From: Nocardioides sp. SR21 | Lineage (GTDB): Bacteria > Actinomycetota > Actinomycetes > Propionibacteriales > Nocardioidaceae | Assembly (NCBI RefSeq): GCF_022761125.1 | Contig: NZ_JAKWJR010000013.1 | Coordinates: 1 to 64,000, forward strand | Length of the DNA stretch: 64,000 nucleotides | Direction of reading: 5' to 3' | Part shown: one piece after another, positions 17,558 to 24,982 of the stretch | Numbering within the stretch: the stretch's first letter is position 1 | Layout: each line of letters begins with the position of its first letter | The notes under the pieces: model-generated | Seen by the model: only the letters and a program-made list of their open reading frames with translations | The model's database searches: none | Told to the model about the DNA's origin: nothing | Made by a program: the position numbers and the translations under genes

Positions 17558-17683
17558 CTAGATCGGACAGGGCGCCCCTTCGCAGCAGGGGCGGATGTAC
17601 CCGCAACCGTCGCAGCGCTCGTGGGACGTCTCCCACCGCATCAGGGTGTCGCAGTTGGGACACGGTTCGGTCAGGTCGGCCAT
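17558..17683 (-). CDS. 41-aa zinc-ribbon protein
   Basis: A small ORF on the minus strand begins ATG at 17683 and ends TAG at 17558. The protein contains CPNC, CDGC and GYIRPCC, with a final CP near the C-terminus: two CxxC knuckles plus three further Cys in 41 residues. This is a rubredoxin/zinc-ribbon style metal site. A purine-rich GGGGG lies just before the ATG. It is oriented with jetA and separated from it by 54 bp, so co-transcription is possible. No link of such a protein to Jet/Mks systems is known to me. Confidence 0.65.
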   Translation of the reverse strand: MADLTEPCPNCDTLMRWETSHERCDGCGYIRPCCEGAPCPI

Positions 17684-17780
17684 CCCCCGACCCTAGGACG
17701 GCGGGCGGTCCGGATCGGGGCGACACGCCCCTGGCCGCGGACCGCGCAGCGGGGGTTGCGTGACGCCCGCCACAGTCCTA

Positions 17781-17798
17781 TGTTAATCGGAATTCACA
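17781..17798 (+). promoter_or_regulatory. Imperfect palindrome, possible TetR operator
   Basis: TGTTAAT-N4-ATTCACA is an 18-bp inverted repeat with one mismatched pair per arm. It is AT-rich against a GC-rich background and sits 27 bp before the start of the first DUF2236 gene. The nearby TetR-type regulator is the obvious candidate to bind it; that is inference. The intergenic strip before the second DUF2236 gene (20139-20172) contains TCAACC...GTGTTAGA, only loosely similar. Confidence 0.35.
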
Positions 17799-17824
17799 TT
17801 TCTTCTCGGGAAGCAGGTGGCCTC

Positions 17825-19042
17825 ATGCCCCAGATGAACAGGCGCGGCGTTCTCACCCTCGGAGCCGCTCTCGGCCTGACCGGCGTCGCGAGCGCGGCCC
17901 ACCCGCCGGCGGCGTGGTCGTGGTCGCCGACGGGCTCGGTCCTCGGGACCGGCAGCGGTGTGGACCCGCAGTGGGTCTGGGACGACACGATCGACCGGAT
18001 CATGGCCTCGGTCGTGCAGAACGGCCAGGTGCCGGCGGTCAACGAGGCGATCCTCCCGTGGGTCGACAACAACGACCCGCTCCCCACCGGCCTGCCGCCC
18101 GAGCTGGCGGCATACCTCGGCGACGCGGTGAAGATGCCCGCCTGGGCGGACATGACCAAGCTGCGCCGCGCGGCCGACTTCAACCGCCGCAAGGACACCT
18201 ACCTGTTCTTCATCTACGGCCTGGGCGGCGGGATCATGAGCACCGTCATCCCGCGCGAGGCCAAGTCGGTCTACTGGTCCAAGGGTGGCGCCGACATGCA
18301 GGACCGCGCCGCGAAGACCTTCGCCTTCGGCTACGACCTCAGCGACCTGAACGCGTTCGAGCCGAGCGGCCAGTTCGTGGTGACCTCCAACAAGACGCGG
18401 ATGGTGCACGCGGCCGTCCGCCACCTGCTCCCCCAGTCGCCGTACTGGAAGGCCGTCGCCGAGGAGCAGGTGCCGATCAGCAACGCCGACATCCTGGTGA
18501 CCTTCCACAGCACCGGCACGTTCGCCCACAAGAAGATGAAGGACTGGGGCGTGCGGATGTCCGCCGCCGACGAGGAGGCCTTCCTGCACTCCTGGCAGGT
18601 GGCGCTGCACTACCTCGGCGTGCGCGACGAGTACATCCCCGCGACCTGGGCCGCGGCGCACGCCCAGTCGGCGCAGGTGCTGACCCCGATCCTGGCCGTG
18701 ACGCCCGAGGGCCGCGAGCTCGCCGAGGTCCTGCTCGGCCTGACCGCGCAGGTCGACCTCGGGGTCACCCGTGGGTTCCTCAACGAGTTCGTGCGCTACA
18801 CCCTCGGCAACGAGATCGCCGACTGGCTCGAGCTCCGGCGCGACTACGCCTCCGCGGCGACGATCCGCGTGGGCTGGCCGGCGTACATCGCCTTCCGCGA
18901 GGGGTTGATCCCCGTGGCGCCGGCCGGGTTCTACGTCTTCGACCAGCTCCTGCGCGCGCTCGCCATGGCGTTCCTCAACCGCGGACAGGACGGCCAGACG
19001 ACGCCGATCACGATCCCGGACATGAACCGGCCGGGGGTCTGA
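17825..19042 (+). CDS. Secreted DUF2236 (MpaB-like) oxygenase
   Basis: 405-aa protein of the DUF2236 family, which includes latex-clearing protein (Lcp) and MpaB-type haem oxygenases. ATG 17825 starts a Tat-type signal peptide (NRRGVLTLGAALGLTG...ASAA). The core has the conserved region with VHAAVRHLL (likely haem-ligand His and Arg), a helical bundle and the closing AYIAFREGLIPVAPAGFYVFDQL. In this family a b-type haem cleaves or oxidises hydrophobic substrates such as polyisoprene. Here the substrate is unknown. It converges with the TetR gene (35-bp tail overlap), beyond which lies a second DUF2236 gene. Confidence 0.82.
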   Translation: MPQMNRRGVLTLGAALGLTGVASAAHPPAAWSWSPTGSVLGTGSGVDPQWVWDDTIDRIMASVVQNGQVPAVNEAILPWVDNNDPLPTGLPPELAAYLGDAVKMPAWADMTKLRRAADFNRRKDTYLFFIYGLGGGIMSTVIPREAKSVYWSKGGADMQDRAAKTFAFGYDLSDLNAFEPSGQFVVTSNKTRMVHAAVRHLLPQSPYWKAVAEEQVPISNADILVTFHSTGTFAHKKMKDWGVRMSAADEEAFLHSWQVALHYLGVRDEYIPATWAAAHAQSAQVLTPILAVTPEGRELAEVLLGLTAQVDLGVTRGFLNEFVRYTLGNEIADWLELRRDYASAATIRVGWPAYIAFREGLIPVAPAGFYVFDQLLRALAMAFLNRGQDGQTTPITIPDMNRPGV

Positions 19043-20138
19043 GGGCGGCGAGCAGCAAGGACTGCACCGCGCCGCGGTGCTCGGGGGTGTCCTCCCAGCG
19101 CAGCCGGCGGCCGGCCTCGACGACGACACCGAGACCGGCGTGCACGAGCACGCGGGCGGCCACGTGGTCGAGGTCCGGGCGTACGGCGAGCAGCCGCTGC
19201 TCCCAGATCGCGAGGTGGTCGCGCTGCGCCGCGAGCACGGGCCGCTGCTGGGCGGGCGGCAGCCCGACGATCTCGGCCTCGGCGACGCTGGTCAGCTCGC
19301 GGTGCTCGAAGCTGTAGGCGACGTACGCCGCCGCGAGCGCCTCGACCGTGTCGTCGGCCTCCGCCACGGCCTGGTCGAGCAGCGCCGCGGCCTGGAGGCA
19401 GGCCGCGGCCAGGATGTCGACCTTCGCCGGGAAGTGCCGGTAGATCGCGGACGTCGCGATGCCGACCACGTCGGCGACCTGCCCGAGGGTGACCTCGTGG
19501 AAGCCGTCGCGCGCGAACAGCGGGATCGCCGCGGCGAGGATCTGCTCGCGGCGCTTGCGCGGCTCCGGAGCGGTGGGGACGACGGCCGGCGCGGCCGTAC
19601 CCGGCTGCGCTCCTGCGGTGCCGAACGCGGCGGCCACCAGGACCTCCTCGGCCCGGCGGGTGGAGATCCGGGTGTGGTGCATGGTGATCGAGCCGATCGC
19701 ACCGAGGGCCGCGACCGCGCGCAGGTGCCGGTCGAGCGGCCCCGGCTCGACGGCGTCCGCGACCCGGCCGACGACCTGCTCGAACTTGCCGCGCAGCACC
19801 CGGCGGTCGTCGGGCTGCAGGTAGCGCGCCTCCCAGCGGTAGACCCCGCCCGTGCTCCGGTGGGCGATCGTGACCCGGGCCAGCGCGCGGAAGAGATCCT
19901 CGAGGGCGGCGTCCGCCGGCTGCTCGTCGAGTGCCTCGACGAGCCCGTCGGCCATGAAGGTCGCGCACTCGGCGAACAGCTCGTACTTGTTCGGGAAGTG
20001 CCGGTAGAGCGCGGGCGCCGTGATCCCCACCCGCGTCGCGATCTCCTCCAGCGACGCGGCGTGGTAGCCGCGCTCGTTGAAGACGTGCCCGGCGGCGTCG
20101 ACGATGAGCTGGCGGCGGTTGCGTGGCCTCGTCGACAT
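19008..20138 (-). CDS. Tandem double TetR-family regulator
   Basis: 376-aa regulator, about twice the usual TetR length. It has two complete TetR N-terminal DNA-binding domains: residues about 8-55 (LIVDAAGHVFNERGYHAASLEEIA..VGIT..ALYRHFPNK) and about 195-240 (ILAAAIPLFARDGFHEVTLGQVADVVGI...IYRHFPAK). Each is followed by its own helical ligand-binding domain. A TTG at 20150 is in frame, but ATG 20138 is the better start. It is divergent from the 20173 gene with only 34 bp between starts, so it probably controls that gene and perhaps itself. It likely works as a pseudo-dimer or a dimer with four DNA-binding heads. Confidence 0.88.
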   Translation of the reverse strand: MSTRPRNRRQLIVDAAGHVFNERGYHAASLEEIATRVGITAPALYRHFPNKYELFAECATFMADGLVEALDEQPADAALEDLFRALARVTIAHRSTGGVYRWEARYLQPDDRRVLRGKFEQVVGRVADAVEPGPLDRHLRAVAALGAIGSITMHHTRISTRRAEEVLVAAAFGTAGAQPGTAAPAVVPTAPEPRKRREQILAAAIPLFARDGFHEVTLGQVADVVGIATSAIYRHFPAKVDILAAACLQAAALLDQAVAEADDTVEALAAAYVAYSFEHRELTSVAEAEIVGLPPAQQRPVLAAQRDHLAIWEQRLLAVRPDLDHVAARVLVHAGLGVVVEAGRRLRWEDTPEHRGAVQSLLLAALRPPAGSCPGS

Positions 20139-20172
20139 GGCGTCAGTCAACCAGCGTGTTAGATGGGAAGCG

Positions 20173-21477
20173 ATGACACTCCACTATCCCGAGCTCGCCG
20201 AGCGGGTCCGCAGCCAGCGTGACCTGCAGCCGGGCATGTACGGCGGCATCGACCTCACGGCGACGCCGTACCGCTTCACGGTCGACCCCGACGTGAAGTC
20301 GTCGCTGCCCCGGTGGGTCGCCGAGCGCGGGCCGCTGCTCGAGGACGACGCGACCGTCGAGCTGATGCGCACCGCGACGATGCTGGGCGACGTCGTCGCG
20401 GATCCGTACGCCGCGCTGCTGGACACCTACGGCACCAAGCGGCTGATCCAGTTGCTCACCCAGGCCTGCCGCGAGGGCGTCGACGCCGTGCCGGACGCGC
20501 CGGACGAGCTGCGCGCGTTCATCGCCGCGATGGAGGTCCGGCCGGACTGGCTGGACATGGAGCTGGTCGAGGAGGGGGCGCGGAGCTCCCGGGTGAGCGC
20601 GGCGTTCCTCGCGCCGTTCCTGACCCGCGGCGCGTTCCTCGCGACGTTCATCAACACCTACGCCGCGCTGCCCATGGCGCTGACCGGCGCCCTGTCGGAC
20701 AAGCGCGCCGCCCGTCGCGTCACCGAGACCACGAGCTTCTTCGCGGTCACGACGCTGCCGGGCGCGCTCGACCGTCACGGCATCGGCTTCGAGACGACCG
20801 CGCACGTCCGGCTGATGCACTCGGTGGTGCGCTTCAACGCGCTGCACCGCTCGGCGAAGTGGGACCAGGACGTGTACGGCGTGCCGGTCCCCCAGGTCGA
20901 CCAGATGCCGGCCGGGATGATCAACATCTACATCCTCGCCGCCGGCGCGGTCCGCGAGGGCCGGACCGAGTGGACGCCGCGCGAGCGGGCGATCCACGAG
21001 TTCGTGCGCTACCGCTGCTTCCTGATGGGCCTGCCCGAGGACCTGCTGCCGAGCGACCCCGAGGGCATCGTCCGGGTCTTCCACGCCCGCGCGGCGACGC
21101 TGCGCTACGACTTCGACGACGCGATCTGCGGCGAGCTGGTCCGCTCCACGCTGGCGGCGTACCTGCGCCCCGGCCACACCTGGCACGACAAGGTCGCGGA
21201 CCGGGTCGAGAAGGCTTGGAGCAAGACGTTCTTCACCCGCAGCTTCGGCCGCGGGGAGCACCTGGGCGTGCGCCTCGACCGGCTCGACAAGGCGCTCGTC
21301 GCGGCGACCACGCCGTACGTCCTGGGCCGGTTCGCGCTGATGGCGCGGGCGACGGTCCAGGGCAGCCCGGTCCAGCGCGCCGCCGACGCCTACACGCTGC
21401 GCGTGCTGCGCAAGGCGTTGGCGACGTACGGCGTCGACGAGGCGATGACCGAGGCGCACGGCCACATCTCGGGCTGA
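20173..21477 (+). CDS. DUF2236 (MpaB-like) oxygenase, cytoplasmic
   Basis: 434-aa DUF2236 protein without a signal peptide, in contrast to its paralogue at 17825. ATG 20173 follows GGGAAG; an upstream in-frame ATG at 20137 would overlap the TetR start. The conserved histidine region is HVRLMHSVVRFNALHRSAKWD, preceded by TTSFFAVTTLPGALDRHGIG, and a second signature is AIHEFVRYRCFLMGLPEDLLP. It is expected to be a haem-dependent oxygenase acting on a hydrophobic substrate. It shares a 34-bp divergent promoter region with the double TetR gene. Confidence 0.82.
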   Translation: MTLHYPELAERVRSQRDLQPGMYGGIDLTATPYRFTVDPDVKSSLPRWVAERGPLLEDDATVELMRTATMLGDVVADPYAALLDTYGTKRLIQLLTQACREGVDAVPDAPDELRAFIAAMEVRPDWLDMELVEEGARSSRVSAAFLAPFLTRGAFLATFINTYAALPMALTGALSDKRAARRVTETTSFFAVTTLPGALDRHGIGFETTAHVRLMHSVVRFNALHRSAKWDQDVYGVPVPQVDQMPAGMINIYILAAGAVREGRTEWTPRERAIHEFVRYRCFLMGLPEDLLPSDPEGIVRVFHARAATLRYDFDDAICGELVRSTLAAYLRPGHTWHDKVADRVEKAWSKTFFTRSFGRGEHLGVRLDRLDKALVAATTPYVLGRFALMARATVQGSPVQRAADAYTLRVLRKALATYGVDEAMTEAHGHISG

Positions 21478-21498
21478 GGCCCAGGTCGGGGCTGGGCC
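21478..21498 (+). terminator. Terminator after DUF2236 gene
   Basis: A perfect 7-bp stem GGCCCAG / CTGGGCC with a 7-nt loop starts at the stop codon's next base. No U-tract follows, as is usual in such GC-rich genomes. Confidence 0.45.
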
Positions 21499-21610
21499 GT
21501 CACAGGTCCACCATGTTCTCCAGGTGAACCTGAGGCTGTTGCGATCTGGCCCTGACGCTCAGGTCGGGCCCCCTTCGTGCCGATGTAGTACGGCAACAAG
21601 GAGGTTCCTC

Positions 21611-21691
21611 ATGCTCACTCTCGTCATCATCGCGGTCGCGCTGGCCGGCTCGTACGTCGTCCTCGGCTGGGCGCCGCGCCGCTTCAGCTGA
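21611..21691 (+). CDS. 26-aa single-pass membrane peptide
   Basis: The ORF begins MLTLVIIAVALAGSYVVLGW and ends in APRRFS. It has one transmembrane helix followed by a basic tail, so it is probably oriented with the C-terminus inside. It has the strongest ribosome site of the region, AAGGAGG at 21598-21604, 6 nt before the ATG. It stands alone between a terminator and the convergent FAH gene, which it overlaps by 8 bp. I do not recognise a family. The ribosome site argues that it is translated. Confidence 0.6.
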   Translation: MLTLVIIAVALAGSYVVLGWAPRRFS

Positions 21692-22553
21692 TCGCCACGG
21701 CGGCCGTCAGGCTGCCGATCCCCTCGACGTCCATCGTCACCACGTCGCCCGGCTCGAGCGGCGGCGGTGTCTGCTGCCCGCTCCTCCCCCAGAGCTCGGC
21801 CAGGCAGCCACCTCCGCCGGTCGTGCCGGACGCGAGCAGGTCGCCCGCGACCACCACGGAGTCGCGCGAGGCGTAGGCGATCATCTGCGCGAACGTCCAG
21901 TTCATGTTCGACAGACGGTCCCGCCCGACCGGCTCGCCGTTGACCGCGACGCGGCACTCGAGGTCCAGCGACGGCAGCTCGTCGGCGGTCACGATCCACG
22001 GACCGATCGACGTCGCGAAGTCCTTGCCCTTGGCCGGCCCCAGGCCGACCTTCATCTCGCGGGACTGGAGGTCGCGGGCCGACCAGTCGTTGACGATCGT
22101 GTAGCCGAAGACCACGTCCGCGGCCTCGGCGTCCGAGAGGTCCGTCCCGCCGGCGCCGAGCACGACCCCCACCTCGAGCTCGAAGTCGAGCGCGCGGCAG
22201 GTCGCCGGCCGCGGGATCGCGACGCCCGGACCGTACAGCGCGTGCGGGTTCGTGAAGTAGAACGTCGGGGCGTCGTACCACGCCTCCGGGACGCCGCTGG
22301 CGTTGTCGACGCTGCGGCGCACCCCCTCCACGTGGCTCTCGAACGTCACGAAGTCCCGGACCGACGCCGGCTTGTACGGCAGCAGCAGGTCGGTCTCGGC
22401 GTACGCGACCGGTCGCTCGGCGAGCGCCGCGGCGCCGACCTCGAGCGCCTGCTCCAGCCCCAGCGCGACCAGGTCGCCGACCGGCATCGGCAGCAGGTGC
22501 GCGCCGGCCTCCGAGATGACGGCAGCACCCTGCCGCAGGTTCGCGATGCGCAT
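21684..22553 (-). CDS. Fumarylacetoacetate hydrolase family protein
   Basis: 289-aa FAH-superfamily enzyme, which cleaves C-C bonds in or hydrates/decarboxylates oxo-acids formed in aromatic degradation. ATG 22553 overlaps the stop of the SDR gene (ATGA). The metal site is FELEVGVVLG (Glu-x-Glu) with the Asp in YTIVNDWSARD; GPAKGKDFATSIGPWIVT and YASRDSVVVAGDLLASGTTGGG are also family motifs. The N-terminus (MRIANLRQGA) is the usual one. It is co-transcribed with the SDR gene, suggesting a short catabolic pathway. The substrate cannot be assigned. Confidence 0.88.
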   Translation of the reverse strand: MRIANLRQGAAVISEAGAHLLPMPVGDLVALGLEQALEVGAAALAERPVAYAETDLLLPYKPASVRDFVTFESHVEGVRRSVDNASGVPEAWYDAPTFYFTNPHALYGPGVAIPRPATCRALDFELEVGVVLGAGGTDLSDAEAADVVFGYTIVNDWSARDLQSREMKVGLGPAKGKDFATSIGPWIVTADELPSLDLECRVAVNGEPVGRDRLSNMNWTFAQMIAYASRDSVVVAGDLLASGTTGGGGCLAELWGRSGQQTPPPLEPGDVVTMDVEGIGSLTAAVAIS

Positions 22554-23326
22554 CAGCCGAGCACCGACCCGCCACCGTCGACGACGATGTTCGTGCCGCT
22601 GATCCACGAGGACTCGTCCGACGCGAGGAACACCGCAGCGTTGACGACGTCGTCCGCGTGCCCGTGCCGGCCGAGCGGGATGCGGTCGAGCACGACGCGG
22701 CGCATCCGCTCGGGTGGGTCGGCGAGCATCGGCGCGGTGTTCGGCGTCTCGACCAGGCCCGGGCTGATCACGTTGGCGCGGATGCCGTGCGGCCCGCCCT
22801 CGACGACCAGCTGCAGGGTCAGCGCGATCACGCCGCCCTTCGCGGTGCTGTGCGCGTTCTGCGCCATGAACTCGACGCCGCGGATCGCCGCGATCGAGCC
22901 GACGTTGATGATCGAGCCGCCCCCGTGGTCCTTCAGGTGCGGCCAGGCGGCCTTCACCGTGTAGAACACCAGGTCCAGCTCGTTGCGGATCGTGAAGTCC
23001 CAGTCCTCGACGGCCAGGTCCTCGATCGGCGCGAAGCGTTGGGTGGAGGCGTTGTTGTACAGCACGTCGATCCCGCCGTACGTCGCCACCGCGGCGTCGA
23101 CCCAGTCCCGGGCGGCTGCCGCGTCCCCGAGGTCCACGCCTCCCATGACGGTGATCTCGCCGCCCTCGGCACGGATCAGCGCCTCGGTCGCCGCTGCGCG
23201 CTCATCGTCCAGGTCGCAGCCGACGACGCGGGCCCCCTCAGCGGCGAACCGCCGGGCCGCCGCGACGCCCATGCCACCGCCGACGCCCGTGATCAGCGCG
23301 ATCTTCCCAGCCAGCCGGTCACTCAC
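22553..23326 (-). CDS. Short-chain dehydrogenase with His for catalytic Tyr
   Basis: 257-aa classical SDR. The NAD(P) motif is GVGGGMG near residue 15, with CDLDD after strand 2 favouring NAD. NVGSIAAIRG carries the catalytic Ser. The usual YxxxK is here HSTAK: Lys is kept but Tyr is replaced by His. A subset of SDRs has this His, so it may still be an active enzyme with altered chemistry rather than a dead one. The C-terminus ends WISGTNIVVDGGGSV. It is coupled to the FAH gene by overlapping codons. Confidence 0.88.
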   Translation of the reverse strand: MSDRLAGKIALITGVGGGMGVAAARRFAAEGARVVGCDLDDERAAATEALIRAEGGEITVMGGVDLGDAAAARDWVDAAVATYGGIDVLYNNASTQRFAPIEDLAVEDWDFTIRNELDLVFYTVKAAWPHLKDHGGGSIINVGSIAAIRGVEFMAQNAHSTAKGGVIALTLQLVVEGGPHGIRANVISPGLVETPNTAPMLADPPERMRRVVLDRIPLGRHGHADDVVNAAVFLASDESSWISGTNIVVDGGGSVLG

Positions 23327-23386
23327 GCGGCACAGTCTGGCGCGGCCTACGACCGCGGAGAACCGGCGCAGGACGGATGCCAGGCA

Positions 23387-23677
23387 TCAGCCGGACGACG
23401 CCGCCGCGTGGAGCGCGTCGTCGACGGGCGTGCCGTGCCGGCGCAGCAGCGTGACCCGGCGGCCCTCGGCCGCGGCGCTCCTCCGCACCTCGACGAGGTG
23501 GCGCGCCGCCGGCGCGGCCAGCTCGGTCACCGCGGTCAGGTCGATCACGAGCTGGCCGTGGCAGCTCTCGGCGAAGCGCTCGAGCGTCTCCACGACGTCG
23601 GCGAGGTCAGCGGCGTCGAGGACGGCGCCGGACAGGCGCAGGCGCCGGGACTCGGTCTCGCATCGGACGTGAGCCAT
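23387..23677 (-). CDS. STAS-domain protein lacking phospho-serine
   Basis: 96-aa stand-alone STAS domain, the fold of anti-sigma-factor antagonists (RsbV/SpoIIAA). ATG 23677 follows GGAGGGGAGGGG. The core strand-helix motif, normally L.LDLS.V..(D)S(S/T)G, reads QLVIDLTAVTELAAPAARHL here. The position of the phosphorylatable Ser is Ala/Pro, so it cannot be regulated by RsbW-type phosphorylation in the usual way. It is divergent from the stress-envelope operon at 23898 and both sides carry GGGTAC promoters. It may be a constitutively competent antagonist or have another partner. Confidence 0.75.
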   Translation of the reverse strand: MAHVRCETESRRLRLSGAVLDAADLADVVETLERFAESCHGQLVIDLTAVTELAAPAARHLVEVRRSAAAEGRRVTLLRRHGTPVDDALHAAASSG

Positions 23678-23713
23678 CGTTCCCCTCCCCTCCCTGGTCT
23701 CCCTGACGATGAG

Positions 23714-23738
23714 GTACCCGCGATCGAAAGTCTTCACC
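23714..23738 (-). promoter_or_regulatory. SigB-type promoter of STAS gene
   Basis: On the minus strand GGGTAC (23714-23719) is preceded about 15 nt upstream by GGTG. This resembles GGTTT-N14-16-GGGTAC, the SigB/SigF-class consensus. It lies 36 nt before the ATG at 23677. Confidence 0.5.
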
Positions 23739-23861
23739 CGCACGGGCGGGTCCATCTCCACGAAGGGTGCTCGAGCTCCAGGACCCACGCCGCGCCTGAG
23801 CCCTCTGAACGAGGCCGTTGTCGCCCTCACCCCTATGGGTCCGGCTCGATCCGGCACTCCC

Positions 23862-23867
23862 GGGTAC
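23862..23867 (+). promoter_or_regulatory. SigB-type -10 element of 23898 operon
   Basis: GGGTAC lies 30 nt before the ATG of the first gene of the stress-envelope operon. The -35 is weak: GGTCC lies about 19 nt upstream. It is back to back with the GGGTAC of the divergent STAS gene. Confidence 0.45.
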
Positions 23868-23897
23868 CGGATGAGTTCACCCAGCTTTGGAGGAGAC

Positions 23898-24554
23898 ATG
23901 ACCACAGATCAGAGCGCGGTGGATCGCGCCAAGGACACGGCATCGACCGCGACCGACCAGGGCAGGCAGGTCGGATCGGTCGCCAAGGACGAAGCACAGA
24001 ACGTCGTGGGCACTGCCGCAGAGCAGGCTCGCCACGTCGCGAGCGACACGATGAGCCAGCTGCGCGACCAGCTCACGGAGCAGACCTCCGGTCAGCGCGA
24101 CCGGCTGGTCGGCGCCCTGCAGTCGCTCGGCGACGACCTGGAGCGGATGGCCGGACAGGCCCCCGGCAGCGGGATGGCCGCCGACCTGGCCCGCGAGGGC
24201 GCCGAGAAGACGCGGGCCCTCAAGGCTCACCTCGACGGCCGGGAGCCCGGGCAGCTCCTCGACGACGTACGGGACCTGGCGCGTCGGCGTCCCGGCACGT
24301 TCCTGCTCGGGGCGCTCGCCGCAGGCGTCGTCGCGGGCCGGCTGCTCCGCGCGACCGCGGACGGCGCGGCCGCTGCGACCCTGGCCCCGGAGACGGGAAC
24401 CGGTGCCGGCGTCGGCGCGACGCCGCCGGTCCCCCCGGCGCCGACCCCGGTGGCTGCTGCACCGAGCTACGGCCAGCCGGTCATCGAGGCTCCGTCGACG
24501 CCACCCGCACCGGTGACGCCGAGCTACGGCCAGCCGCCGGTCGGGACGCCATGA
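23898..24554 (+). CDS. Stress-type membrane-associated protein, first of three
   Basis: 218-aa protein; ATG 23898 follows GGAGGAGA. Residues 1-120 are helical and rich in Ala, Gln, Asp and Thr (AKDTASTATDQGRQVGSVAKDEAQ), like LEA/CsbD-type stress proteins. One transmembrane helix (GTFLLGALAAGVVAGRLL) follows around residue 135. The C-terminal 70 residues are Pro/Ala-rich with two repeats of SYGQP. It is translationally coupled (ATGA) to the Holin-X-like gene, and such trios with DUF3618 proteins are common in actinobacteria. Role inferred: envelope protection under general stress. Confidence 0.65.
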   Translation: MTTDQSAVDRAKDTASTATDQGRQVGSVAKDEAQNVVGTAAEQARHVASDTMSQLRDQLTEQTSGQRDRLVGALQSLGDDLERMAGQAPGSGMAADLAREGAEKTRALKAHLDGREPGQLLDDVRDLARRRPGTFLLGALAAGVVAGRLLRATADGAAAATLAPETGTGAGVGATPPVPPAPTPVAAAPSYGQPVIEAPSTPPAPVTPSYGQPPVGTP

Positions 24555-24982
24555 GTACCGAGCACGCCGGGGCCGACCCGATGCTCGGCACCCCGCAGAC
24601 GACGGATGAGCGGAGCCTGGGCGACATCGTCGGCGACGTCGCCCAGGACCTGAGCAACCTGGTCAAGCAGGAGCTCGAGCTCGCGACCGCCGAGATGAAG
24701 CAGGAGGCAACCCGCGCAGGGAAGGGCGCTGGGCTGCTCGGCGGTGCCAGCGTCGCCGGACTGCTGTTCCTGGTGTTCCTGTCCCTCACGCTCACGTTCC
24801 TGCTCGACAACTGGATGCCGCTCGAGCTGGCGGCCGTGATCGTCACGGTCGTGTGGGCCGGCGTCGCCGCGATTCTGGCAGCGCGCGGCCGCAGCGAGCT
24901 CAAGCGCACCAACCCGCAGCTGCCGAAGACGCAGCAGACACTCAAGGAGGACGCAGCATGGGCACGAGCACAGAAGAGCTGA
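24551..24982 (+). CDS. Holin-X/DUF1469-like membrane protein
   Basis: 143-aa protein of the actinobacterial putative Holin-X (phage holin family-like, DUF1469) group. The N-terminal amphipathic segment IVGDVAQDLSNLVKQELELATAEM is the family hallmark. Two transmembrane helices follow (LGGASVAGLLFLVFLSLTL and LELAAVIVTVVWAGVAAIL). Despite the name these are host membrane proteins linked to the envelope, not lysis genes; no phage genes are nearby. It overlaps both neighbours (4 bp upstream, 25 bp downstream), so translation of the trio is tightly coupled. Confidence 0.8.
   Translation: MSTEHAGADPMLGTPQTTDERSLGDIVGDVAQDLSNLVKQELELATAEMKQEATRAGKGAGLLGGASVAGLLFLVFLSLTLTFLLDNWMPLELAAVIVTVVWAGVAAILAARGRSELKRTNPQLPKTQQTLKEDAAWARAQKS

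Noticed and set aside
20139..20150. TTG start for the double TetR gene at 20150
   Set aside because: A rare start codon without a ribosome site, adding only four residues; ATG 20138 is adequate.
24551..24982. Holin-like protein as evidence of a prophage
   Set aside because: The actinobacterial Holin-X-like group is a host membrane family accompanying DUF3618 proteins; no phage structural, integrase or lysis genes are near.
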